Below are positions 22,321-34,214 of a stretch of DNA of 64,000 nucleotides, piece by piece (position 1 is the first letter of the stretch; every line of letters begins with the position of its first letter). Made by a program: the position numbers and the translations under genes. The DNA is taken from NCBI RefSeq assembly GCF_040412425.1, contig NC_089741.1, positions 37,133,039 to 37,197,038 of the forward strand. Reading direction: 5' to 3'. The notes below the pieces were generated by a model that ran no database searches, was not told the DNA's origin, and saw only the letters and a program-made list of their open reading frames with translations. Source of the DNA: Macrobrachium rosenbergii. Lineage: Eukaryota > Arthropoda > Malacostraca > Decapoda > Palaemonidae.

Positions 22321-23215
22321 CCCGACACAAATCGGTAATCATAACCACATTTTACGAACAATTCGATTTCCTTCGACTCTACGTAAAGCTACCTGCCTTG
22401 TCAAAATACATTTACATCACTTGTAACTAAGTTTTCTTACGGTCTTTGCATTAGCAACATCATTACGTCTTAATCGAAACATTAAAGCCTTATCTCTTGT
22501 GAAATGTGTCCAATCTAATCTCTCTCCCTTTCTGTTATGATGCCAGTTTTAATGGCATAATCAATCCTCTCTCTCTCTTCCTAACACAAATCAGTAATAA
22601 AACCATATTTTTAACAATTTTACAATAATTTCGACTCACCAAGTTCCCAGTCTATCAAACGCTTATTTGTTTTTTATAACACACTCAACTAAATTTTCTT
22701 TCATCGCTATCAACCAAATCTAAAACCATTATTCGACGCATTACAATAACTTTACGATTACTGTTATCAATCTTCAACCTCCTCTATCAAACACTCTCTC
22801 TAACTCTCCCTCTCTCTCTCTAACCCCTCTCTCTCTCTCATAACATGCCAGTTTTAGTAGCCATCAATCAATCTCTCTCTCTTTCCCATCTGACTAAATC
22901 AGCAATCATAACAAATTCTACGAATAATTTTACGATTATTAGAATCTTCAAGCCTTTAACAAACATATATAACTCCCTGATACCCCCTAAAACACTCTTA
23001 CAACTCTAGCTAGTTTTTAGTAAACATTATATCAATTTCTCTCTTTCTCATTCTGAAACTTAAATCACTAACTTTTCAAAAACTTATTTTATGACCTAAC
23101 TAACTTTTTAAAACATTATATCACACCTAACTTCTTTTCAAACACTTGCAAAACTCCTAACTTCTTTTTAAAAACTTATATCACCTAACTAACTTTTTCA
23201 TAAAGGTTCCGCGTC
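22320..23215. repeat. Degenerate tandem array (units roughly 150-310 bp, then ~50 bp)
   Basis: The motif 'cacaaatcagtaatcataac' followed by an 'acgaacaatttta'-like stretch recurs near 22327, 22586 and 22895. A 'gccagttttaatggcataa'-like motif recurs near 22544 and 22847, each beside short CT runs. From 23080 to 23205 a ~50-bp unit ('acttatatcacctaactaac' plus 'ttttt') repeats three to four times. Divergence is high. Confidence 0.6.
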
Positions 23216-24455
23216 AACCAACGTCTAAAAACGTCGCATTCAACGCCCACGTAATTCATTTCTCTACCTAATTCAATTAAAAAAATTTTTCACTTTACGA
23301 AGGCCAGAACGCTATAGCCACCTATTATCGAAAAAACTAAATTCTTCTCCAGGGCCGGTTATGCAAATGAACTAAATACGCTTATTACGATGTTTATGTC
23401 ATTTCCTGCTGTTGCGTATGATTTTTGTATCGTATTTGACGTATTTTAAAGAGATTGCTACTAAATTGCGTAAATATTTAAGGATAAAATGCAATTTTAA
23501 AATTTAAGCATTTAAATACGCCATCTAGCGGCAATAAACTTTCAAACTGAAATCTTCGATTTAATTCAAATTCAAAATGATTTGGTCAAAAACCAACGAA
23601 TTAATATCTGTTACCTTATTTAAACATTTTCGTATTATTACGTGCTTTATTGTCTTATTTCGTCGTGTAAGTATTCGTTGTTAACTTAAGTTCTCATATA
23701 CGAATATTCTTTGGTTTATCGTCTTTTTTTGCTCGAAATATGACCGAAAAAGTCTTGAATAAGTGCTATATCAAATTTAGTTGAGTTAAGCTATATTATG
23801 AAACAATAGAAAACTTAGAATAAAGAAAACGTAACTTAAATTTCACGTATTTGAAGGTGTATTTTTCACCGTATTTCGGGTTAAAAAAGCATTATAGGAA
23901 GGAAATGTGTTCTAATCTAAATAAATTATTAAGGGAATAACTCTGTAGCAATTAAAAGTTTAAAATTACGTTATAAAGGTTAAATAAGGTAAAAATAATA
24001 AACTTATTTCAATTTACGTCTTTGAGCGTATTTTCGCCGTATTTCGGCCTAATTTCGGTTTCAAATTAAGGCGAACAATTTATAATTTCTTTAGAACGGT
24101 GTTTTTCGCCGATTTAAACAAAAGGAACAATTAGGAAAATAACTTTGATTATTAAACTAATAAAGCAAATCTATAAGTTAAAGCTAAAAAATAGCGTAAT
24201 TTCATTTAAAAAATGGGACTTTTGAAAGTAGCATTTTCGTCGTATTTGAACAAAATACGTTAAATCGATCGAAATTAACCTGCATAAATTATTAAGTTCA
24301 AACTCTAACGATTAAATGGCGATAATGCGATATCACTTTTTAGTTAAATAAAACGAAAATAATTTAATTTCGTTGGGAAGGTGCGTATGCGTTATTTTTC
24401 CGTCCATACAAAAATGGGGCGTAAAGCACGTTATTTTTAAAGAAGATTAATCGTT
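23216..24455. repeat. AT-rich region with very diverged ~120-150 bp repeats
   Basis: The motif 'tttttcaccgtatttcggg' and variants ('attttcgccgtatttcggcc', 'gtttttcgccgattta', 'attttcgtcgtatttgaac') recurs at about 23865, 24030, 24100 and 24227, each followed by an A/T-rich stretch with 'attaa'. This suggests an old tandem array. No gene is readable. Confidence 0.45.
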
Positions 24456-25030
24456 AAAATTTTAGTTCCAAATTTTGCCAAATAGATGGCGTACGCGCGT
24501 TCACTTTTGGTTTAAAATAATTGAATTATTTAGTTCCAAATTTTGCCGATAGATGGCGTATGCCTTCCTTCACGACAAATCAATCCAAATTAACTAATTT
24601 AGTTCCAAATTTTGCCAATAGATGGCGTATGTGTTCATTTTGGATTAAATTGATTGAAAATAATTTAGTTCAAGCTAATCCAAATTTTTTATTAAATTAA
24701 TGAAATTAATGAATTTAGTTCCAAATATTGCCGATAGATGGCGAATGCCTTCACTTTTTAATTAAATTAATTAATTTAATTCGATATTTGACGATAGGTG
24801 GTGTTCGCTCACTTTTAACAGAATTGATCAAATTCTCTGATTTAGTTCTCAATTTTGTCCGTGGATGGTTCATGCATTCTCTTTTTGGCTCTAACCAATT
24901 CTTAATTTAGTTCAAATTTTGTCTCTCTCTCTCTCGTTCACTTTTTTGGCTTAAATTCTCAAATTAATTAATTTCTCTCTCAAATTTTGTCTCTCTCTCT
25001 ATACATTACTTTTGGCCCAAATATCTGCAG
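24455..25030. repeat. ~60-70 bp tandem array grading into CT microsatellite
   Basis: The unit is 'tttagttccaaattttgcc', then 'gatagatggcgtatgc', then 'ttcacttttt' plus an AT-rich part. Units start near 24461, 24529, 24598, 24716, 24775, 24840, 24906 and 24968. In the last two units the middle 'gatagatggcg' position is replaced by a CTCTCTCT tract while the flanking parts persist. Confidence 0.82.
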
Positions 25031-25222
25031 ATTCTAGCATTCACTTTTAATTCAAAATTAATTAGTTTAATTCTTCTCTGAATGGTATTTCTCCAAATTT
25101 TAAGTTCTCTCTTTCTCTATCAATTAATGTGTTCTCTCTCTCTTAATTTTCATTTCATTGCTAATAGCGTCAAGGTTTCATCTCTCTCTCTCTCTCTCTC
25201 TCTCTCAGTGTGTGAAATGAGG

Positions 25223-25267
<45 letters not shown>

Positions 25268-25470
25268 TCTCTCTCTTCTCTCTCTCTTTCTCTCTCAATT
25301 CATGGTAAGTTTCATCAACCCCTCTCTGTCTCAATTTATAAGTAAGGTTTCTCTCTCTCTCCACCCTCTCTCCACCCCCTCTCTCTCCCCCGTCCCTCTC
25401 TCTTTCTCTCTCTCAGTTTGTGATAAGGTTCATCAACCTCTTTCTCTCTCTCAATTCATTGGTAGGGTTC

Positions 25471-25520
<50 letters not shown>

Positions 25521-25674
25521 GAAGCAACATTTTTCTCTACCAGTTCTCTCTCTGTGATAAAGGAGGAATTCTCATCTCTTGTCTCTCTCTCTCTCTCTCT
25601 CTCTCCATCAGTTGAACTTCTCTTCTTGATCTTGGAAGGTTCTCTCTCTCTCTCTCCAATCAGTGTAAGGCTTC

Positions 25675-25720
<46 letters not shown>

Positions 25721-25746
25721 AATTATTTAAGGTTCATCATTCTCTC

Positions 25747-25779
<33 letters not shown>

Positions 25780-25870
25780 TCTCTCTCATCTGTGGTAAGG
25801 TCCTGTCTGTCTGGTCTCTCTCTCCCCAACTTTTTCATAAGACTCGACAAGTTATCTCTCTCAATTCTGT
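25031..25870. repeat. (CT)n-rich array with recurring ~20-30 bp spacer
   Basis: More than ten CT tracts (the longest at about 25181-25206, 25229-25262, 25472-25514, 25583-25606, 25676-25706, 25740-25786) are separated by variants of 'tcaattcatggtaagtttcatc' and 'cagtttgtgataaggttcatc'. It continues the array to the left. Long Ser/Leu open frames here are artefacts of CT repeats. Confidence 0.85.
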
Positions 25871-28592
25871 CAAAGTGTGTTTTGTGTCAGTTAAATCAGT
25901 TGTGTCCATGCTATGTTCCTCCACCATTTACACACCTTAAAACACATACAAAGTTGAAGGGGCCAATGTGATTTGAGTCTCTGAAATCAACATTTTTGAT
26001 TGTCTTGACTGTGACAGACAGAAGGAAAATATACACACACCTGTACCTGAGCAGGGCAGTTCACTTTTGACACATTATACATATATTTATTTATTTATTC
26101 CGATTATTTTACTCAGATATCGATGGAGATTGTCTTCCATATCATTCTCTAGCTTCCGAAAATTGGTTTCTTATCCCACCAGCCAATGGGAGATCGTGTT
26201 ACGAAGACGCTTTGCCCCAAAATATGGAAGCTTTCAGCTAATGATAGAGGGCGATAGAATTGTGTTGCAGTGGAAATTCTGATTACACCGGGAGCCCCTT
26301 CCTTTCCTAACAGTTATGGTAGGCCTTATTGGTCTAAACATAAAGGATACAGGTGCTCAAGAAATACAAAAACGTGGACTTTGAAAGTTGAGAACTCATG
26401 TTGTTGGTTTCAAGCTGATAAATTCTGAAAACCACTGACTTATCTGGAAAATGAGATTGTGAGGCTTTGACTCACGGAATTGAGAAATTATGGGCTTTGC
26501 CAACGATTTCTGTTTCCCTCCTCTTAGGCTTCAGCCTGTTATATACGATTTGAAAACTGATTTTGCAAATTTCTTATGATCAGTGCTTAGAGGTTTTGAA
26601 CGAACTCTTGAAAAGACTCGGTGCCTGTGGCAGAACATTTTTATTGTGATTATCTCTGCAAATGTGAAAGTTAGGGACTGATGTGATGGTAGAGCTTAGA
26701 AGTGAATCTGGGGAAAGGCCAGGTCTTACAGACTTTGGGTAAGGATTGCCCAGCTGTTTCCATCGTCTGATGGTGTGATTAATCTGTAAAGTGAAGAGTA
26801 TGATAAAGCAGTTTAATCAAAATTATCCAAGAATCATCTGGAATTGCAGAGGTAGTCAGTGTATAACTCACGTGGAGGCACTGATAGGCGTTGCTTGGGT
26901 GGTACTAGCCTCGGCTAGGCCCTAGCTGCAATCCGCTTTCATCAAGAGAAAGGTATTTCTGTTTCTATGGTTTCTCTAAAATGTATATTTGATTTACAAT
27001 TGTTTGATTATCTAAAGTCACAGCTGAATGCGTTATAGATTCATTCGCTCCTGGGTGCAGTTTTATTATTCCAATTATGATTCTTCTTTGAGAATAAAAA
27101 AAATTCCAGTGGTGGAGATCCATGAATAAAATTTCTAGTTTTTATTTGAGTGCTTTTTTCATGTTTGGGGATTTAATGGAATCAATACGTTGATGCTGAT
27201 TGTTTGCCAATTCAGAAGAAGTTTTTCATCTATTAACTGTGAGCAATGAGTTTGACTGATTACAGACTGGATTATCGTACGAATTTGCGACATACCTTTT
27301 TAAATTAGGGAACAACCTTTTTCTCCTGATCACAGGTGAATGGCTTGCTTATTGAGTGTTGTGGAAATGGTTTTTGTGGAGAATGTAATTATTATTTTCT
27401 TGTATTTAAGGGTACATGCCAGTAATTCAGGTTCGGATAGGCCTTTTTTTGTAAATGGATTAATTAAAGTTTTTAATGTTTTTTTTTTTTTTGATGGTTT
27501 TGTTACGAAACCCTGTCAGAAGCAGATGTGACAAATTGCTATCAATTACTGCTCCCAGTTTCTTCCAGGGCTAGTTGATAGCTCTGAAATGTTTCGCACG
27601 CAAACTCGTGCTTTAACTCTTTTTTTTTTGCATTTAAAATACAACCCTGTCTCGTGAACTGTCGTTAGTGATTGCAGTAATTTCTTCATTTAGTATTCAA
27701 ATCCCCTTTTTCTTTGCCATTTAAGTTTTCCACTATCAAGTAACTGTTAGGTCATTTGTCGTTTTGTTCAATGTTTCTTCAGTAATGAGAACCCTTAATG
27801 TTTCTCTCTTCTCTCTCTCTATATCTCTCTCTCTCTTTTTCTCTCTCTCTTAGTTTGTGAACTTAAGGCCTGGCATCACCGAAACTCGCTCTCATTACAG
27901 GAAATATTTATAGATTGTTTCTCAACTCACATTGTTGGTGATCTGAATGTAATGTTTTAACTTCATGGTACATTTAAGTAAGTTAGTAAACTCCTCAGAA
28001 CACTAAACTTTTTTCATTCAAAGCTATCTGTTGATTGAGAACCCCTGTAAAACCCTTCCTCTCTCTCTCTCTCTCTCTTAGGTTGAATAAATTTGCCGAA
28101 TTCTGGGAATCCTAAAAGTTGAAGGTTGGTTACAAAGATGATTATTACCGATTATATCAGTAAACTAGTTAGCGTTTCAGGTATCCATATAGTCAGTCAT
28201 ATTACAATTAATTCTGATGGAAATGATTGGAGGGGGTGTCGGATATATTTATAGTATAAAGTGGCTCATTAAATGTGTTATCACTTGACTCGAATATCAA
28301 AATTAAGAGCTGGACTAATCGTACGTAGCTGGTGGGTTAAACTAAATGATTTTCTTTGACATGTGGTATAGGTTATCCAAATGTATCGATTTTCCAGTTA
28401 TCCGAAGGTGCCGTGTTATTACCAGCCATTTCCGGTAACTAGTGAATTTTATAAGTGTGTTTTTATATTACTTTAAGAGTAATGCTTTCGTATATTAGAT
28501 TTAGCAAACTCTCGCTGGTATTTTTTTTGAGCTGGGAAACTTTTTCGTACAAGTGCTGCGAATCACAAAAGGCTTGCGTAGATAGAGAGTAT
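25871..28592. other. Non-coding, no supportable gene
   Basis: Open run 26067-26282 on the plus strand has a possible acceptor ('ttttactcag' before 26120) but no motif that I know. Short (CT)n runs lie at 27800-27851 and 28059-28078, with T-runs at 27479 and 27621. Nothing else recognised. Confidence 0.45.

Positions 28593-28657
<65 letters not shown>
28593..28657. repeat. (CT)n microsatellite
   Basis: Uninterrupted CT dinucleotides of about 64 bases. Confidence 0.95.
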
Positions 28658-28661
<4 letters not shown>

Positions 28662-28739
28662 TATCAGGACATTTTTAGAGAATAGGTATGATTTTTCTGT
28701 ATTTTACATTGGTCAACTGTATATTCAACCTTTTTTCGT

Positions 28740-29870
28740 TTACTTATTGCAACGTATTTGCAATACTTGTCCTTCCATTACAAGTGAATACTGGCATGTA
28801 ATGTCTCGTATGTAGGTGAGAGAAAATGCTGTCTTGTAGCCAGCCAATTCTGTTGGAAAGGGTGGAGGGGGTTGGGGTTGTTTTTCCAGTTGGGAAGGGT
28901 TGGGTAGGGGGAGGGGGTTATTTTCCTCCAAATTTGGACCTCTGCCAACATATTTTACCATAAGTAAGCAAAAAGTGTTGTACCAATATCGTATTCTTTG
29001 TCCGTGTACGTAACCCATTGCAACATATGCGGTATTGGAATACATGCCATTACATTAAAAGTGTGTATCCAGGCATGTTGGAGGGGGAGGGGGTATGTTG
29101 GTTTTCCACTAAATTGGAACCTCTGCTAACATATTTTATTATAATTAAGCAAAAGGTGTTGTACCAATATCGCATTCTTTGTTCGTGTTCGTAACCCATT
29201 GCAACATATGCGGTATTGGAATACATGTCATTACATTAAAAGTGTGTATCCAGGCATGTTGGAGGGGGAGGGGGTATGTTGGTTTTCCACTAAATTGGAA
29301 CCTCTGCTAACATATTTTATTATAAGACAAAAAGGTGTTGTACCAATATCGCATTCTTTGTTCGTGTTCGTAACCCATTGCAACATATGCGGTATTGGAA
29401 TACATAATTACAAGCCAGGTCTGTTGTGGGGATCAATATCTGCCAACACATTTTATCATTAAGCAAAAGGTGTTGTGTCAATATCGTATTCTTTTTGTAC
29501 ATAACCCATTGCAACATACGTGGTATTGGAATGCATGTCATTACATTAAAGTGTGTAGCCAGGCATGTTTGATGGGGATGGGGGGTATGTTGTTTTCCGG
29601 TAAGTTTGGACATATATTAACAAAGGTAATCATAATTATGCTAAGGTGCTTAATCAACATTGTATAATTAAGCCAGATATTAACATACTTAATACATTAA
29701 AGTGTATAGCCAGGTCTGTTTGCATGAGGAAGGGGTATGTTTTCCACCAAATCTGGACCCATATATAACATTTACCTACACATTTTAATCATAATGAAGC
29801 AAAACTGAGTTTTATTAATATCGTATAATGAAGCCAGATATTAAAAAAGGGTTAAATGGCCCGTCAGATA
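28740..29870. repeat. Satellite-like tandem array, units ~145-230 bp
   Basis: The unit contains 'ccaggcatgttggaggggg', 'ggttttccactaaattgg', 'ctctgctaacatatttta', 'aagcaaaaggtgttgtacc', 'aatatcgcattctttgt', 'aacccattgcaacatatg' and 'ggtattggaatacatg'. Unit landmarks fall at 28838, 29070, 29251, 29416, 29560 and 29711. The 29070 and 29251 units are near-identical (181 bp), and similarity decays outward on both sides. Overlapping open frames on both strands come from the repeat. Confidence 0.9.
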
Positions 29871-30179
29871 TCGTGAGGTGAGCGTGTTCAGATCTCCACT
29901 ATTGCTCAGTATTGTTACGTATGAATATCGTAATATTTACTTCGTGTTTAGTATTGAATCCTATTTAAATTTACTACGTAAGAGACTCTGACTCTCCTAT
30001 TTTCTTCTCTTATAGTAGAATTCGATCCCTTATTGTTCCCTAAGTTTTGATGTCCAAATGTCAATAATAATTGTTCACACCACTTGGGTATTCTGATCTA
30101 ACTAGACACTCAGGCAGAAATAAAGAGTTTGTAGGACCTTGTATATATTTTAAGGTATTGATTTTTCTGCTTTGGTGAC
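29871..30179. other. Non-coding, nothing recognised
   Basis: AT-rich. No frame or repeat of note. Confidence 0.5.
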
Positions 30180-30830
30180 ATATGTTAGGTGAGCTTTATT
30201 TTAACGCAATATTATTCCTTTCAGAAATGAGAGAAAGGGGTCCTATAGTTGTTTTCAGCACTGGTACAGCACCTGCAGTGGTATCCCAGGACAGGGTCCC
30301 ATAGTTGTGTTCATCACTGGTACTGTACTTAAGGTACTTGTCACTGGTATCCCAGGGCAGGTTTGGATGAGGCAATGGAGTTTATTCCGTTCATGGTAAT
30401 TATAATCAAAATGGTTTATTTTACACATTTTTTGTATCTTCACTCTGGTTATTGTCTGCATAATCCCACATAATTATGTCAGCTTTATTTTGGCCTTCTT
30501 ACTTGACTGTTAGCCTTTCTGGCGATTTTCTGTTAAGTCTAATTTTTATTTAATTGTTCTTCAGTAAATATCAAAGTAAATTTCCATATATCAGAAGACT
30601 CAAGGTCATTGAATATCATACTTTTTTACATTTGCATTAATAGGTGCCCAGACATTCATATAACTGATTTAGAGGAATATTTTTCTTTATCACTTCTTGT
30701 TTTCTGTGTGTATGTGTTTTTTTTTTTTTAATTTTCATCAGCTCCCTCCCTTCCAATATGGTTGTCAACTTATTTTTCCTTTTTTCCAGCTGTGCAATCC
30801 TTTGCCCCAAGAAGAAGCTTCCTGCCAGGC
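30180..30830 (+). repeat. Segment duplicated at 32990-33600 (copy 1)
   Basis: Colinear matches to 32990-33600 are 'ttttaacgcaatatt.ttcctttcag', 'agtaaatttccat', 'ggaatatttttctttat' and 'atggttgtcaactta'-'tttttccag'. It also contains a small direct repeat at 30240-30360 ('cagcactggta...tatcccaggacagg' twice). The copies are diverged, so the duplication is old or the segment is a dispersed repeat. Confidence 0.65.
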
Positions 30831-30906
30831 TGCAAATAGAGAAGAAATTTTGATTGGTGGTCAGTCTTTTGATGAACTGGATGTCTTTGACTTGTACAAA
30901 TGTTTA
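30790..30906 (+). CDS. Possible internal exon, 117 bp, unknown gene (weak)
   Basis: It is bounded by a good acceptor (pyrimidine run then 'tttttccag' ending 30789) and a consensus donor 'gtaagtatt' at 30907. The frame is open for exactly 39 codons and reads L-C-N-P-L-P-Q-E-E-A-S-C and later F-D-E-L-D-V-F-D-L-Y-K-C-L, with plausible amino-acid composition. I do not recognise the protein. Against it: the acceptor and first bases lie in a duplicated segment (33560-33600 aligns to them), and a decayed copy of the second half follows at 31060-31130. A repeat that happens to be open is a real alternative. Confidence 0.25.
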
Positions 30907-31350
30907 GTAAGTATTGTATACCCTTTTTGTAAGAGTGAAATTCAAGTATGGATCAACAGTTTTAAACTCCAGGCAAAACTTGCAAAGCTGTGGCTGTTAT
31001 GACTAGTCCAACATATCTTTAGTTACTAAGAGAGAGGAGAAATTTAACTGAGTGATAGTCAGTCTATTTAGGAATGGGATATCTTGACTTATACAAACTT
31101 TCTTTAAGTATATCCTTTTGTAAGTGGGAAATTTAAGTGTGGATTAACACCTCTGGTATTACAGGAGAGCTGCAGACAAAGCTTGCCAAGCTGTGACTAT
31201 CATTAGGCCAAATAGCTGTAGGTGCTGGTGGAAAGCATAATTGAATCATGCTGTTCATAATAAATTTTTTGTTTGAAAGTCCTTTTCATGACCAATATAG
31301 CTTTAGGTGTTAGTGGTTCAATCATAATTGAATCATGCTGTTCATAATGT
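30858..31350 (+). repeat. Local imperfect direct duplications
   Basis: 30858-31005 is repeated imperfectly at 31060-31205 ('cttgacttatacaaa', 'aagtgtggattaaca', 'caaagcttgccaagctgtg'). Then 31208-31260 is repeated at 31299-31350 ('taattgaatcatgctgttca'). Both pairs are in direct orientation. Confidence 0.7.
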
Positions 31351-31429
31351 CATATTTTTCCTCGAGTCATTTTGTATTATATCTGATTTAAGCTGCTTAC
31401 TCTGGTCAACAACATTCTTAGTGAGTCTC

Positions 31430-31860
31430 AACTTGACTCCTGAAAGCCATAGAAATACACAAATTGGGGACAGTTTTTTTCCACACACCATTCAAGTTTG
31501 TGTGCTGAACTTCATCTCAAGAATCAAAAATGTTTCTTACTGCAGCAAGTTGTAAGATTTCCAAAAGTCCTTTAGAGTCAAGTTCTTGTCCTTCTCAGTT
31601 GCCCTAAAAGCCATAGCAAATGTCCTTTGGAGGTAGAAGGCCTTGAAAGAGGCAATGACACCTTGGTCCATAGGCTGTAAAAGGGAAGTGGTATTAGGTG
31701 GAAGGAAAACCACCTTGACATCAGGATGAAAGTCATCCAAATGGGCAGGGTGACCAGGGGCATTGCCCAGCACTGGTGATAGAACGCCACTTTGTGGACA
31801 GCTACTATGATAAATCTTCTGTTGTCCAAGGCAAGCTGATTTCTAACAGGCATATGGAGT
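31430..31860 (-). pseudogene. pogo/Tigger-type transposase fragment
   Basis: On the minus strand from 31773 downward a 78-codon run carries the second DDE-domain block of Tigger/jerky-like transposases: LGNAPGHPAHL (families have a catalytic Asp where this copy has Gly), then VVFLPPNTTSLLQPMDQGVI and a DFWKSYN segment. After a frameshift near 31545 the next block (D-E-V-Q-H-T, N-G-V-W-K-K) continues, with TGA in place of an expected Trp codon. Nothing beyond about 31860 upstream is readable as transposase, so the DNA-binding half and the first catalytic Asp are absent. These enzymes cut and paste elements at TA dinucleotides; this fragment is dead. No terminal repeats were located. Confidence 0.82.
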
Positions 31861-32046
31861 TGAGTCTGAAGGTGTTAGTATCATTATTTATGTTCAATTT
31901 GTTCAGTTTATGTAGAACATATCAGTTTATATAGAATATTTACTGTTCAACTCAGATTGAGTTAATACATTTTTATGAAACATTTTTATGAAACATTTTT
32001 ATGAAACAAAAACATAAAACATTAGATGAACTGAAACAAATCTCTT

Positions 32047-32405
32047 CAGGTTCATAAATGTTTTAGTCACAATAGTAACACAAGAATCTTCAGTAATTGT
32101 TTGAGACCTGTAAAATTTTTGTAGGTTAGGGTAGGTAAAATAAAATTACAAGACCTGCAGTTGTCACTGGTATCATTTATTGACACTGGAAATGATTGAT
32201 CTTAGTAAGTTCAAGTCCATGCATTCAGGTTCATAAATGTTTTAGTCACAATAGTAACACAAGAATCTTCAATAATTGTTAGAGGTCTGTAAAAGTTTTG
32301 TAGGTTAGGCTAGGTAAAATAAAATTACAAGACCTGCAGTTGTCACTGGTATCATGTGTTGACGCTGGAAATGGTTAATCTTGAGTAAGTTCCAAGTCCA
32401 TACGT
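32047..32405. repeat. Tandem duplication, ~179-bp unit, two copies
   Basis: Both copies start 'caggttcataaatgtttta' (32047 and 32226) and run colinearly through 'cacaagaatcttca', 'aaattacaagacctgcag' and 'tgtcactggtatcat' to 'ttcaagtccat'. A few substitutions separate them, so it is fairly recent. Confidence 0.9.
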
Positions 32406-32784
32406 TCATATATTCCCCATAGTGGAGTAGTGCTGTCAGTCACCTTGTGCATTGCACTGAACTCATGTGAATCCAGTACTGTGTAACATAGCTCCAAGGT
32501 ACTTCCACAATGCTTTGTGGACTACAAAGGTTATGGAGGAAGCGGTTTGAATAGAGAACACAAACGTTGATCGAACTATATTACCAGTTTTCTTTTTCCT
32601 CACCAGGAGTTCTTTGTTTTAACTTCTAAGAGTAAGAGGGTTTTTAATTGAATATAAAACCATCCAAAATACAAGGTAACTTCTGCATTTGATATGCATA
32701 GGTATCTTATCTTTACTCTCTGCCCATATCAGTCATCCAGTGAGTTTTTGGTGGAATAGTTTTGGAGCTCTCTTTACTGGGAAG

Positions 32785-32935
32785 GTTTGCCTCTCCTGAC
32801 AATTGTTGCATAGTGCAACTGTGAGGTTCTCCTGTTACACCTTCCAAACCTACCAGTGCTGAATGACCTCATAGGTCCCAGCGCTTGTCCTTTGGCTTAA
32901 ATTTTATACAGTATTCCATTCCATTCCATACCTGT
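32785..32935 (-). repeat. SINE-like repeat B
   Basis: It reads, reversed, as the same sequence as 61932-62090: 'tcctgacaattgttgcatag', 'gaggttctcctgttacacc', 'tgacctcataggtccc', 'agcgcttg', 'tttggcttaaattttata'. It ends in 'tattccattccattcc'. It is the second of three copies in the window. Confidence 0.85.
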
Positions 32936-32989
32936 AGCTTTGTCCTTGAATGAATTAGGTGTCATTATTTTTTTCCGCTCTGATATAAA

Positions 32990-33600
32990 TGTGTTTAGTG
33001 AATTTCATTTTAATGCTGTATTTTTCCTTCCAGCAATGAAACATTGGAAAAATGGTCCCTTGTTTACAGCACACCAGTGACTGGATGATTTTTCATGAGA
33101 CAATACTTATAATTTTTCCAACTTTGGTAATTATGGTTTAAAATTTTCCTTTTTAATATATTTTTGATTGTTCGCACTCCTTATTGTTGTCATAATTCCA
33201 TATTTTTACATCACCTTTTCCTGCACTTACCTACATGACTTTTTGGCCTCTTGGGTGATTTCTAATGAGGTTAATTTTCTTTATGTCCTCATCATTATTT
33301 CCAATAAATTTAATTTGAACCAGTAGCCTATTTTCCCATTCTTTGCAATAAGTCTTAAATAAATTTCCATTTACCAGGAGAGTCATGGTCATTGTATGTT
33401 TACATTTCAATGTTCTATCTGTGGAGCTGCCTAGATATTCATAACCCATTCAGAGAAGTATTTTTCTTTATTGCTGCTCGTTTCCCATCATTTATTTCCC
33501 CATTTGTTCTCTTACTCCTCTTCCAACATGGCTGTCAACTCCTTTCGCCTTTTCCAGTTTCAGTTTTTGCCTTGATTAAGAAAGAACCCTTCTGGGCAGT
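32990..33600 (+). repeat. Segment duplicated at 30180-30830 (copy 2)
   Basis: Same landmarks as copy 1, ending 'atggctgtcaactcctttcg' then 'cttttccag'. The part following the splice-like AG is not open here. A third short match to the left edge ('gaatttcattttaatg') occurs at 33951. Confidence 0.65.
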
Positions 33601-34214
33601 CCCATGAAACATTATTTTGATTTAGCTGTCATTGAATCCAGACCTGTGATTAAACCCCCTTGTGTAGTGTTGCAGAGTTTTCAATTTTTATCGAACACTA
33701 CAAACAAGTCCCATTGTAATGTATTTGATTTAGCCAGGTGTCATTATTAGTGAAGAAATTTGGTTAAAGTCGGTATTTTCATTCTCTCGAGCTGAGAATG
33801 GATGAATTTACTTTGCTCTCTTGGATAAGATGATACAGTTTTTGTAAGAGCAAAACCATTTTGAGTCAGTGCTATGGAAAGTTAAAGATTTGAACTTGGT
33901 AGTCTGGATGAACTATTTACCAAAATCAACTGTAAAACTTTTGTATTGCGAATTTCATTTTAATGGTATATCTTTCCTTTCCAAATCAGAAGTGGTCTCA
34001 GATTTGTCACCAGTATTTTTGACAATGCTTTGAAGAAAACAAATTGGACCAGTGGTCTCTCATATGGGAGGTGTATTCGTCTTGGACTCTATCAGTCAAA
34101 ACCAGTAGAAGATTTTCTGTCGTACCTTCGTCAACTATCACCATTCGCAAAGGAACTTGGGAACCCTTTTGTCATTGGTCGCTATTTTTGAAAACGTCAT
34201 GAACCAAATGGTCT
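33601..34214. other. Non-coding, nothing recognised
   Basis: AT-rich flank of the hAT element with no frame of note. Confidence 0.5.

Noticed and set aside
26067..26282. Possible terminal exon after 'ttttactcag'.
   Set aside because: No polyadenylation signal close by and no recognisable peptide; short open runs of this length are expected by chance.
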